Source of the DNA: Chloroflexota bacterium
GTDB lineage: Bacteria; Chloroflexota; Limnocylindria; Limnocylindrales; CSP1-4
Direction of reading: 5' to 3'
Length of the DNA: 64,000 nucleotides
Assembly: GCA_025935925.1 (NCBI GenBank)
Contig: JAICUI010000005.1
Span: 27,189-91,188, forward strand
Below are positions 32,023 to 39,767 of this stretch, piece after piece. The notes beneath the pieces were generated by a model. The model saw nothing but the letters and a program-made list of their open reading frames with translations, was not told the origin of the DNA and did no database searches. The position numbers and the translations under genes were made by a program. Every line of letters begins with the position of its first letter. Positions within the stretch are counted from its first letter, which is position 1.

Positions 32023-32197
32023 GCGACGGATCCTCCCTCGGCGACCCGCCGGCGTCGATGGCCAAGTCGTCCCGGGCGCATCGTCCCGCCATCGACCGCC
32101 CGCCGCCTCCCGCAGCCGCACTAGACTGGGCCCAACGCCCCGCCGACCTCGCGCGCCCGCCGCACCCGCAGGCGCGCCTCCACCCGGGAGACCCGCG

Positions 32198-33766
32198 ATG
32201 ACCGCCGAGCGAATCAAGATCACGTACGCCACGCTGCGCGCCGACAACGAGGAGCTGCAGGCGCAGTACGAGGCGGGTCTCGAGAAGGCGAAGGCGCGGC
32301 TCGGCGAGGAGCACCGGAACTTCATCGACGGCCAGGAGCGCGACGGCGACGGGACGTTCGAGGTCCGCTCGCCGATCGATTCCGAGATCCTCGTCGGGAC
32401 GTTCGCGAAGGGCACGCGGAAGGACGTCCAGGACGCGATCGCGGCGGCGCGGCGCGCGCAGCCGGCGTGGTTCCGGCTCGGCTGGGAGCGGCGGCTCGAG
32501 ATCCTGAGCAAGGCGGCGGAGCTCATCTCCGAGCGCCAGATGGAGTACGCGGGGCTGATGGCGATCGAGGTCGGGAAGACCCGGCTCGAGGCCCTGGGCG
32601 AGGTCGAGGAGGCGGCCGACCTCATCCGCTACTACTCGAAGACGGCCGAGGACAACGCGTTCTACGACCACCCGATGGACAACCTCGGCGACGCCGCGGT
32701 CCACACGCGGTCGATCCTGCGCCCGCACGGCGTGTTCGCCGTCATCAGCCCGTTCAACTTCCCGATGGCGCTGGCCGTCGGGCCGTCGAGCGCGGCGATG
32801 CTCGCGGGGAACACGGTCGTCTTCAAGCCGGCCTCGGCGTCGGCGATGACGGCGATCGCGATCAAGGAGGCCTACCGCGACGCGGGCGTGCCCGACGGCG
32901 TGTTCAACCTCGTGATGGGTCCGGGCGACACGGTCGGCGACGAGCTCCAGACGAACCCCGGGATCGACGGCATCGTGTTCACGGGCTCGTACGAGGTCGG
33001 CTTCGAGCTGTTCAAGTCGTTCTCGACCGCATGGCCGCGGCCGTGCATCGTCGAGATGGGCGGCAAGAACCCGGCGATCGTGCTGCGCTCGGCGGACCTC
33101 GAGGAGGCAGCCGAGGGCATCCTGCGGGCGGCGTTCGGGTTCTCGGGCCAGAAGTGCTCTGCCAACTCCCGGGTGTACGTCGAGCGGCCCGTCCACGACG
33201 AGCTCATCCGGCAGCTCGTCGAGAAGACCGAGAAGCTGGTCGTCGGCAACCCGCTGCCGCGGACCGCGTTCACCGGTCCCGTCATCGACGACCGCGCGGT
33301 GTCACGGTTCCAGCAGGCGGTGTCCGAGGCGCGCCGCGACGGGACCGTGTTCACCGGCGGCGAGCGCCTCACCGACGGCGACCTCGCCCGCGGCCACTAC
33401 GTGGAGCCCACCGTGGTCGGCCTGCCGAGCTCGCACCGGTTGTTCCGCGACGAGCTCTTCGTGCCGTTCACCGCCGTCGCGCCGGTGGACTCGCTGGACG
33501 AGGCCCTCGCCCTCGCCAACGACAACCCCTACGGGCTGACCGCCGGCGTGTACTCGCAGGACCCGGCCGAGGTCGACCGGTTCCTGAACGAGATCCACGC
33601 GGGCGTGCTGTACGTCAACCGGCGCGCCGGCGCGACGACGGGCGCGTGGCCGGGCGTGCAGGCGTTCGGCGGCTGGAAGGCCTCGGGGTCCACCGGCAAG
33701 TCCGGGCTGTCGATGTACTACGTCGCGCAGTTCCTGCGGGAGCAGAGCCACACCGTCGTCGACTGA
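32198..33766 (+). CDS. Aldehyde dehydrogenase, probably L-glutamate gamma-semialdehyde (1-pyrroline-5-carboxylate) dehydrogenase
   Basis: The protein has 522 residues. It starts MTAERIKITYATLRADNEELQ and has the P5CDH-type blocks FAVISPFNFPMAL, VFKPASASAM, FTGSYEVGFELFK and catalytic GQKCSANSRVY with Cys320. EMGGKNPAIV holds the general-base Glu. The length and the N-terminal helix favour the RocA/PruA branch, which oxidises glutamate semialdehyde to glutamate with NAD+. The next gene, 102 nt on, is a class III aminotransferase. Together they fit degradation of ornithine/proline or of 4-aminobutyrate-like amines. The substrate is not certain. Confidence 0.88.
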   Translation: MTAERIKITYATLRADNEELQAQYEAGLEKAKARLGEEHRNFIDGQERDGDGTFEVRSPIDSEILVGTFAKGTRKDVQDAIAAARRAQPAWFRLGWERRLEILSKAAELISERQMEYAGLMAIEVGKTRLEALGEVEEAADLIRYYSKTAEDNAFYDHPMDNLGDAAVHTRSILRPHGVFAVISPFNFPMALAVGPSSAAMLAGNTVVFKPASASAMTAIAIKEAYRDAGVPDGVFNLVMGPGDTVGDELQTNPGIDGIVFTGSYEVGFELFKSFSTAWPRPCIVEMGGKNPAIVLRSADLEEAAEGILRAAFGFSGQKCSANSRVYVERPVHDELIRQLVEKTEKLVVGNPLPRTAFTGPVIDDRAVSRFQQAVSEARRDGTVFTGGERLTDGDLARGHYVEPTVVGLPSSHRLFRDELFVPFTAVAPVDSLDEALALANDNPYGLTAGVYSQDPAEVDRFLNEIHAGVLYVNRRAGATTGAWPGVQAFGGWKASGSTGKSGLSMYYVAQFLREQSHTVVD

Positions 33767-33813
33767 GGCCGTCGGGCGCTCGTTCCACCGCGGATCGCGG
33801 GGTAGCCGGCTGC

Positions 33814-33819
33814 TATCCT
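33814..33819 (+). promoter_or_regulatory. Putative -10 (TATCCT) of the aminotransferase gene
   Basis: TATCCT is directly followed by the palindrome at 33820-33838, so a repressor there would cover the transcription start. No clear -35 is seen 17 nt upstream. Confidence 0.4.
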
Positions 33820-33838
33820 CCTATGCATTCTGCATAGG
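33820..33838. promoter_or_regulatory. Operator-like palindrome CCTATGCA-TTC-TGCATAGG
   Basis: A perfect 8-bp inverted repeat with a 3-bp spacer lies 31 nt before the aminotransferase start codon. A run of AT-rich symmetry this long is not expected by chance in about 70% GC DNA. The half site CCTATGCA recurs at 62283-62290, at the start of the heme-operon regulator gene. Confidence 0.7.
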
Positions 33839-33868
33839 CTTTATGCGGAGACAGTTCGGAGGTCGCCC

Positions 33869-35227
33869 GTGACGCCGCCGCTCCAGGCACGCACCGTGCC
33901 GGACATCGTGACCGCGCCGCCGGGGCCGAAGGCCCGCGCGCACATCGAGTTCGACCATGCGTGGACGAGCCCGAGCCTCCCGCGGGCGTACCCCATCGTC
34001 CCCGTGCGCGGCCTCGGCTGCGCGGTCGAGGACATCGACGGCAACGTGTTCCTCGATTTCGCCGCCGGGATCGCCGTCAACTCCACGGGTCACAGCCATC
34101 CCGAGGTGGTCGCGGCGATCCAGCGCCAGGCCGCGGAGCTCCAGCACTTCTCGGCGAGCGACTTCTACCTGCCGATCTACGCCGAGGCCGCGGCGGAGCT
34201 CGCCCGCATCGCGCCGATGCGCGGCCCGAACCGCGCGTTCATCGGCAACAGCGGGGCCGAGGCGGTCGAGGCCGGCATCAAGCTTGCGAAGTACCACACG
34301 AAGCGCCAGAACCTCGTCGCGTTCCTCGGCGGGTTCCACGGCCGCACGATGGGCGCCGTCAGCCTGACCGCGTCGAAGGCGAAGTACCACGCACACTTCG
34401 GGCCGCTGCTCCCCGGCGTCTACCACGTGCCGTTCGGGAACGAGGGCCTCGACGAGCTCGAGCGCCGGGTCTTCAAGCGCCTGATGCCGGGCGACGAGTT
34501 CGCGGCCGTGATCGTCGAGCCCATCCAGGGCGAGGGCGGCTATGTCGTCCCCGAGGACGACTTCCTGCCGCGCCTGCGCGAGCTGTGCGACCGCCACGGG
34601 ATCCTGCTCATCGCCGACGAGGTCCAGTCGGGCGCCGGCCGGACCGGCAAGATGTGGGCGATCCAGCACTGGGACGTCGAGCCCGACATCGTGCTCACCG
34701 CGAAGGGGATCGGGTCCGGGATGCCGGTCGGCGCCATGGTCGCCCGGTCGGACCTCATGACGTGGGGACCCGGCGCGCATGGCAGCACGTACGGCGGCAA
34801 CCCGGTGGCGCTCGCCGCGCTGCTGGCGACGATCGGCCTCCTCGAGGGCGGTCTCATCGCGAACGCCGCGATCCGCGGCCGCGAGCTGCTCGACGCACTG
34901 CGCCCGCTCGTCGCGCGTCATCCCGACCTGGTGAAGGACGTGCGCGGCAAGGGCCTCATGATCGGCGTCCAGTTCGACTCGGGCGACACCGCCGAGGCCG
35001 TGCAGATGCAGGCGTTCGACCGCGGGCTCCTCGTCCTCGAGGCGGGCGACGACTGCGTACGGATGTCGCCGCCGCTCGTCGTGTCGCAGGCCGAGGCCGC
35101 GACCGCGGTGCGGATCTTCACCGAGGCGGTCGAGGCGGTCGCCGCGCACCGCCCCGAGGCGGTCGCGGCCGTGGAGCAGGCGGACGAGCGTGGGCTGGCC
35201 GTGCAGGGGGTCGAGGCCGGCGGCTGA
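33869..35227 (+). CDS. Class III aminotransferase (4-aminobutyrate/ornithine type)
   Basis: The protein has 452 residues from GTG 33869 with GGAGG 7 nt upstream. Blocks: DGNVFLDFAAGIAVNSTGHSHPEVV, FIGNSGAEAVEAGIKLAK, FLGGFHGRTMGAVSLTASKAKY, LLIADEVQSGAGRTGKMWA, and TAKGIGSGMPVG with the PLP lysine at Lys279. It belongs with GABA aminotransferases and the related archaeal/Chloroflexota broad-range enzymes. It moves an omega- or alpha-amino group to 2-oxoglutarate. The aldehyde product would feed the upstream dehydrogenase. Control by the palindrome at its promoter is likely. Exact substrate unknown. Confidence 0.9.
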   Translation: MTPPLQARTVPDIVTAPPGPKARAHIEFDHAWTSPSLPRAYPIVPVRGLGCAVEDIDGNVFLDFAAGIAVNSTGHSHPEVVAAIQRQAAELQHFSASDFYLPIYAEAAAELARIAPMRGPNRAFIGNSGAEAVEAGIKLAKYHTKRQNLVAFLGGFHGRTMGAVSLTASKAKYHAHFGPLLPGVYHVPFGNEGLDELERRVFKRLMPGDEFAAVIVEPIQGEGGYVVPEDDFLPRLRELCDRHGILLIADEVQSGAGRTGKMWAIQHWDVEPDIVLTAKGIGSGMPVGAMVARSDLMTWGPGAHGSTYGGNPVALAALLATIGLLEGGLIANAAIRGRELLDALRPLVARHPDLVKDVRGKGLMIGVQFDSGDTAEAVQMQAFDRGLLVLEAGDDCVRMSPPLVVSQAEAATAVRIFTEAVEAVAAHRPEAVAAVEQADERGLAVQGVEAGG

Positions 35228-35332
35228 CCGCTGGCCGGGGCCGCGTCCGCGGGCGCCCGATAGGCGCGCGATAAGCGAACGGCGGTTCCGCCACGGGCCG
35301 CCGCGACGCCCGGTCCGCCACGATCGCGTCCC

Positions 35333-36286
35333 ATGAGCCTGCTCCTCGTCGTCGCGCGTCCGTCACGCCCGTCGTCCGGCGAGCCGCTTCCGGTCGCCGG
35401 AGACGCGGACCAGGCGGCCGCGACCGCCACCGCACGCGCGGACGTCTGGCAGGCCGTCCGGCACGAGGTCGCGGAGCTGCGCGGCGCGCGTTCGATGGCC
35501 GCCGCGGGCGTCTCGCCCGGCGCGCTCGACGCCCTCGCGCGGGCCATCGCCGACGACCCCGAGGACCCGTCCGTCCGCTACGCCGCGGACGCCGACGAGG
35601 CCGTCGCCGATGCCGAGGCCGCGATCGAGGCCGGCGCGCGCGCGATCGCCGTCGTGCCCGTCGCGCTCGCGCTCGACGAGGACGAGGACGGGCTGGCGGC
35701 ACCGAGCCTGGCGCATCTCCACGACCGGCTCGACGAGCTCGCCCGGAACCATCCCGGCGTCGACGTGCAGTACGTCGGCCCGCCGTACCACGCGGTCCCG
35801 GCGCTGGAATCCGCGATCGCCGCGCTGCGGCCCGTGGATTCGGAGGAGCCGCAGCTGCTCGCCGCGGCGATCCAGCGTGCGTTCGGCGGCGATCTCGATC
35901 GATTCGGCCGGTTCATGAGCGCGCTCCAGGCGGGCGTGCCGCCCGGCACGCGGCTCGTCCTGCGCGGGAGCGCCGTCCAGGGCGAGTCGTACAAGACGGG
36001 CGAGCCGTTCGACGCGCGCGGACCCGGGACGAGCGACCTCGACGTGGTGCTGATCGGCGAGGACGCGATGGCGGCGTGGGAGCCCGAGGCGTTCTACATC
36101 CCCGGCGTGAACACCCAGCCGCTCTACGACGACGCGCCGGATCTCGCCCATCCGCGCCTCGAGCGCGCCCGGCGCGAGGCCCAGGAGGCCGCCGGGCGGC
36201 CGGTGTCGCTGCAGGCGATGTCGCGCTGGTTCCTCGACCTCCGCTCGGGTTTGCAAGGGACGCCATACGTGGTTCTCGGCGGCTGA
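35333..36286 (+). CDS. CbiX-like domain fused to a nucleotidyltransferase-like domain
   Basis: The protein has 317 residues. Residues 1-167 resemble a sirohydrochlorin chelatase (CbiX) fold: LLLVVARPSRP where CbiX has LLLVAHGSR, then GARAIAVVPVALAL...LHDRLDELARNHPGVDVQYVGPPYHAVPALESAIAAL. The metal His of the GHGS motif is missing (Arg9). Residues 200-245 read as a nucleotidyltransferase core: RGSAVQGESY then TSDLDVVLIG, that is G-S...D235-x-D237, the usual metal-binding pair. The protein could be a nucleotide transferase with a ligand-binding chelatase-like module. Both assignments are by eye. It lies 105 nt after the aminotransferase gene and 14 nt before the EEP gene. Confidence 0.55.
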   Translation: MSLLLVVARPSRPSSGEPLPVAGDADQAAATATARADVWQAVRHEVAELRGARSMAAAGVSPGALDALARAIADDPEDPSVRYAADADEAVADAEAAIEAGARAIAVVPVALALDEDEDGLAAPSLAHLHDRLDELARNHPGVDVQYVGPPYHAVPALESAIAALRPVDSEEPQLLAAAIQRAFGGDLDRFGRFMSALQAGVPPGTRLVLRGSAVQGESYKTGEPFDARGPGTSDLDVVLIGEDAMAAWEPEAFYIPGVNTQPLYDDAPDLAHPRLERARREAQEAAGRPVSLQAMSRWFLDLRSGLQGTPYVVLGG

Positions 36287-36290
36287 CCCC

Positions 36291-36296
36291 TACCAT
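36291..36296 (+). promoter_or_regulatory. Putative -10 (TACCAT) of a leaderless EEP gene
   Basis: TACCAT ends 7 nt before GTG 36303, so the transcript would start at that codon. It lies just after the upstream stop, within the short gap. Confidence 0.4.
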
Positions 36297-36299
36297 CGC

Positions 36300-37073
36300 G
36301 TGGTGCGCGTCGTCTCGTACAACATCCGCTTCGGGGGCGGACGACGGGTCGCCCTCATCGGCGCGGTCCTTGCCTCGCTGCGGCCGGACGTCGTCCTGCT
36401 CCAGGAGGCGACGGACCCGATCGCCGTCGATCGCATCGCTCGCGGCGCCGGGCTGCCGCACGTCTTCCGGCGGCCGGGCTGGAGCGTGGCGGCGCTGACC
36501 CGGGACGAGCCCGACGACCTCGAATGGCACCGGCCCGGCCGCGCGCGCGGGTTCCTGGAGGTCGACCCCGCCGGCGCCGACGGGATGCGGCTGCTCGGGA
36601 TGCACCTCCCGGCCGGGCTGTCGCAGCGCGGCGAGCGCGCGAGGTTGCGGAGCGTGGAGTCGCTGCTGGACTGGGCTGGCGGCGAGGCCGACGACCGGAC
36701 GCTGATCGTCGGCGACCTCAACTCCGTGGCGCGCGGCGACGCGCCGGTCGTGCGCGGCATGCCGCTGTGGCTGCGGCTGCTGCTGCGGTTCGACGGCGGG
36801 ATCCGGTTCGAGGTGCAGGACCGGCTGTCCGTGGCGGGCTGGATCGACGGGTTCCGCCACCTCCATCCGTCGGAGCCCGGCTTCACGCTGCCCGCCATCG
36901 CGCCCCAGATCCGCCTCGACTACGTGCTGGTGCCGAAGCCGCTGCTCGATCGGCTCGCCGCGTGCGAGCCCGCCGTCGATGCACCGCTCGCCGCTCGCGC
37001 CTCGGACCACCTGCCGCTGGTCGCGGAGTTCACCGACGAAGCGATCCTCCGGCCGAGCGCGGGCGGAGCCTGA
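36300..37073 (+). CDS. Endonuclease/exonuclease/phosphatase (EEP) family protein
   Basis: The protein has 257 residues, from GTG 36300 or GTG 36303 (the second fits a leaderless start better). VVSYNIRFGGG, VVLLQEAT (catalytic Glu), LIVGDLNSVA (Asp-Leu-Asn), RLDYVLVP and SDHLPLVAEF are the EEP metal and active-site motifs in order. It lacks a signal peptide. It would cut a phosphoester in a nucleic acid or small molecule; the specific substrate cannot be inferred. Confidence 0.88.
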   Translation: MVRVVSYNIRFGGGRRVALIGAVLASLRPDVVLLQEATDPIAVDRIARGAGLPHVFRRPGWSVAALTRDEPDDLEWHRPGRARGFLEVDPAGADGMRLLGMHLPAGLSQRGERARLRSVESLLDWAGGEADDRTLIVGDLNSVARGDAPVVRGMPLWLRLLLRFDGGIRFEVQDRLSVAGWIDGFRHLHPSEPGFTLPAIAPQIRLDYVLVPKPLLDRLAACEPAVDAPLAARASDHLPLVAEFTDEAILRPSAGGA

Positions 37074-37148
37074 CCTCGGTCGTCGGAGAGGCCGACGCCG
37101 TCGCGCCGGTACACTCGCTCGGGGTCGAGGAGCGCAGCGGAGGGGCGG

Positions 37149-38075
37149 ATGCCGGGCAAGGTAACGACGATGCGCGACGCGGTCGCGGACCTCGTCCGGG
37201 ACGGCGACACGGTCGCGATCGAGGGCTTCACGCACCTCATCGGGTTCTCCGCCGGGCACGAGATCATCCGGCAACGCAAGCGCGACCTGACGCTCGCCCG
37301 CATGACGCCGGACGTCATCTACGACCAGATGATCGCGGCCGGCGTCGCCCGCAAGCTGATCTTCAGCTGGCTCGGCAACCCGGGCGTCGGCGGCCTCAAC
37401 GCGATCCGCCGCCGGATCGAGCCCGCCTCCGTCGGGGACGGGACGGCGCTCGAGGTCGAGGAGTACAGCCACTTCGGGATGGTTGCCCGGTACACGGCTG
37501 GCGCCGCCAACCTGCCGTTCATGCCGCTCCGCTCGTATTTCGAGACCGACCTGCCCGCGGCGAATCCCCTGATCCGCGAGATCCGGTCGCCGTACTCGGA
37601 GGAGACGGTCTACGCCGTGCCGCCGCTCAACCCCGACGTGACGGTCGTCCATGCGCAACGGGCCGACGTCGCCGGCAACACCCAGGTCTGGGGCCTGCTC
37701 GGCTGCCAGAAGGAGGCGGCGTTCGCCGCCGAACGCGTGATCGTGGTGGTCGAGGAGCTGGTCGACGAGGCGGTCATCCGCGCCGACCCCAACCGGACGA
37801 TCATCCCCGGGCTGATCGTGGACGCCGTGGTGGTCGAGCCGTTCGGCGCCCACCCCTCGTACGTCCAGGGCGCGTACGACCGCGACAACCGCTTCTACCT
37901 CGACTGGGACCCGATCAGCCGCGACGAGGCGGCGACCCAGGCGTGGCTGCGCGACTGGGTGTACGGCCTGGACGGACGCGCGGCGTACGTGGAGAAGCTC
38001 GGCGACGCGCATCTGGCGTCGCTGCGGCCGGGCTCGGCGCCGTCGGGCTCCGTCGACTACGGGACGTACGCATGA
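37149..38075 (+). CDS. CoA-transferase subunit alpha (GctA/IpdA-like)
   Basis: The protein has 308 residues. VTTMRDAVADLVRDGDTVAIEGFTHLIGFSAGHEIIRQRKRDL is the family I CoA-transferase fold, with LIFSWLGNPGVG, VYAVPPLNPDVTVVHAQRADVAGNTQVWG and VVVVEELV. The length and sequence are nearer glutaconate/steroid-ring CoA enzymes (GctA, IpdA) than to acetoacetate transferases. GGAGGGG precedes the start and TACACT (37110-37115) is a likely -10. The beta subunit follows with a 4-nt overlap. It moves CoA between acyl acids or opens a CoA ring product. Confidence 0.88.
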   Translation: MPGKVTTMRDAVADLVRDGDTVAIEGFTHLIGFSAGHEIIRQRKRDLTLARMTPDVIYDQMIAAGVARKLIFSWLGNPGVGGLNAIRRRIEPASVGDGTALEVEEYSHFGMVARYTAGAANLPFMPLRSYFETDLPAANPLIREIRSPYSEETVYAVPPLNPDVTVVHAQRADVAGNTQVWGLLGCQKEAAFAAERVIVVVEELVDEAVIRADPNRTIIPGLIVDAVVVEPFGAHPSYVQGAYDRDNRFYLDWDPISRDEAATQAWLRDWVYGLDGRAAYVEKLGDAHLASLRPGSAPSGSVDYGTYA

Positions 38076-38863
38076 CGGGGGTCGCGGACGACGTCGCGTT
38101 CTCGAAGTCCGAGATGATGATCGTGGCCGCGGCGCGCGAGCTCGCCGGCCAGCGCGTCTGCTTCGTCGGCGTGGGGCTGCCGAACATCGCCGTCAACCTC
38201 GCCAAGCGGACCGTGGCGCCGGACATGGAGCTGGTCTACGAGGCCGGCGTGTTCGGGGCGCGGCCGGCGCGGCTGCCGCTGTCCATCGGCGACCCGACGA
38301 TCGTGACCGGCGCGACGGCCGTCGTCTCGATGTTCGAGCTGTTCGCGTTCTACCTCCAGCGCGGCCTGGTCGACGTCGGGTTTCTCGGTGCGGCGCAGAT
38401 CGACCGGTTCGGGAACATCAACACGACGGTCATCGGTGACTACGCGGCCCCGAGGACCCGGCTCCCGGGCTCCGGCGGCGCGTGCGAGATCGCGATCAAC
38501 GCCCGCAACGTGTTCGTGATCATGCGCCAGTCGTCGCGCTCGTTCGTCGAGCGGATCGACTTCCGGACCTCGCCCGGCAACCTCGGCGGCGCGGAGCAGG
38601 CGGACGCGATCCGGCGCGCGGGCGGCTGGCAGGGCCGCGGACCGAGCGTCGTCGTCACCGACCTCGGGATCTGGCACTTCGACGAGACGGGCGAGATGCG
38701 GCTCGACTCGCTGCACCCCGGCGCGACGCTCGATGAGGTGCGCGAGACCATCGCGTGGGACCCGAAGATCAGCCCCTCGCTCTCGCCGACGCCCGCCCCG
38801 ACCGCCGACGAGCTGCGGCTCGTCCGGGAGGAGCTGGATCCCGAGGGCATCTACACGAAGTAG
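38072..38863 (+). CDS. CoA-transferase subunit beta (GctB/IpdB-like)
   Basis: The protein has 263 residues; its ATG overlaps the alpha stop (ATGA). FSKSEMMIVAAARELAGQRVCFVGVGLPNIAVNLAKR, then MELVYEAGVFGARP with the expected active-site Glu, QIDRFGNINTTVIGDY and GSGGACEIAINARNVFVIM are the beta-subunit blocks. It pairs with the alpha subunit to make an alpha-beta heterotetramer. The natural acyl-CoA substrate cannot be told. A possible -10 for the next gene (TAGGCT) overlaps its stop. Confidence 0.88.
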   Translation: MTGVADDVAFSKSEMMIVAAARELAGQRVCFVGVGLPNIAVNLAKRTVAPDMELVYEAGVFGARPARLPLSIGDPTIVTGATAVVSMFELFAFYLQRGLVDVGFLGAAQIDRFGNINTTVIGDYAAPRTRLPGSGGACEIAINARNVFVIMRQSSRSFVERIDFRTSPGNLGGAEQADAIRRAGGWQGRGPSVVVTDLGIWHFDETGEMRLDSLHPGATLDEVRETIAWDPKISPSLSPTPAPTADELRLVREELDPEGIYTK

Positions 38864-38873
38864 GCTGGCGTCG

Positions 38874-39767
38874 ATGGCCCACACGCACGAGACCGCCGCG
38901 GCCGCCCATCGGGGACGACTGGCGATCGTGCTCGCGATCACGGTCGGCGTGTTCTTTATCGAGGTCGTCGGCGCCGCGGCCGCGAACTCGCTCGCCCTCC
39001 TCGCGGACGCGGGCCACGTCCTGACCGATGTCGCCGGCCTGGCGCTCGCGCTCGCCGCCGTGTGGGCCGCGGCGCGGCCGGCGAACGACGCCCGCACCTT
39101 CGGGTACGCGCGGCTCGAGGTGTTCGCCGCCGTCGGCAACGCCGTGCTGCTGCTGGCGATCGCCGCGTTCGTGCTGTTCGAGGCGGTCCAGCGGTTCAGT
39201 GAGCCGTACGTCGTCCGGTCAGGGCTGATGCTCGTCGTCGCCATGGTGGGGCTCGTGGCGAACGGCGTGTCGCTGCTCCTGCTGCGCCACGGCCAGCGGG
39301 AGAGCCTGAACCTGCGCGGCGCGTACCTCGAGGTCCTCGGCGACTTCGCGGGCTCGGCGGCCGTGATCGTGGCGGCCATCGTGATCCTGGTGACCGGCTG
39401 GACGGGGGCCGACCTCGTCGCGTCGGTCGCGATCGGGCTGCTGATCCTGCCGCGCACCCTGTCCCTGTTCCGGGACGCGATGTCGGTCCTGCTCGAGGGC
39501 ACGCCCAAGGACGTCGACATGGATCACGTGCGGCGGCACATCCTCGACGCGCCGGGCGTGGTCGACTGCCACGACCTCCACGCCTGGACGATCACGTCCG
39601 GGATGAACGTCGTGTCCGCGCACGTCGTGCTGGCGAAGGGGGCCGACGCGGGCGTCGCGCTCGACGCGCTGTGCTCGTGTCTCGCCGATGACTTCGACAT
39701 CGAGCACTCGACGTTCCAGCTGGAGTCCGAGGACCGCCGTCGCGTGGAGCTCCAGGCGCACACCTAG
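38874..39767 (+). CDS. Cation diffusion facilitator (CDF) metal exporter
   Basis: The protein has 297 residues. Six hydrophobic helices with the H-x3-D metal motif in TM2 (LLADAGHVLTDVAGLAL) and a paired site in TM5 (LEVLGDFAGSAAVIV). The C-terminal cytoplasmic domain (about 205-297) has the CDF fold (VDCHDLHAWTITSGMNVVSAHVVL). It resembles CzcD/ZntT-type exporters of Zn2+, Co2+ or Cd2+. TAGGCT (38861-38866) ends 8 nt before the ATG, so it may have its own leaderless transcript. It ends tail-to-tail with the PFOR beta gene with a 4-nt overlap. Confidence 0.9.
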   Translation: MAHTHETAAAAHRGRLAIVLAITVGVFFIEVVGAAAANSLALLADAGHVLTDVAGLALALAAVWAAARPANDARTFGYARLEVFAAVGNAVLLLAIAAFVLFEAVQRFSEPYVVRSGLMLVVAMVGLVANGVSLLLLRHGQRESLNLRGAYLEVLGDFAGSAAVIVAAIVILVTGWTGADLVASVAIGLLILPRTLSLFRDAMSVLLEGTPKDVDMDHVRRHILDAPGVVDCHDLHAWTITSGMNVVSAHVVLAKGADAGVALDALCSCLADDFDIEHSTFQLESEDRRRVELQAHT

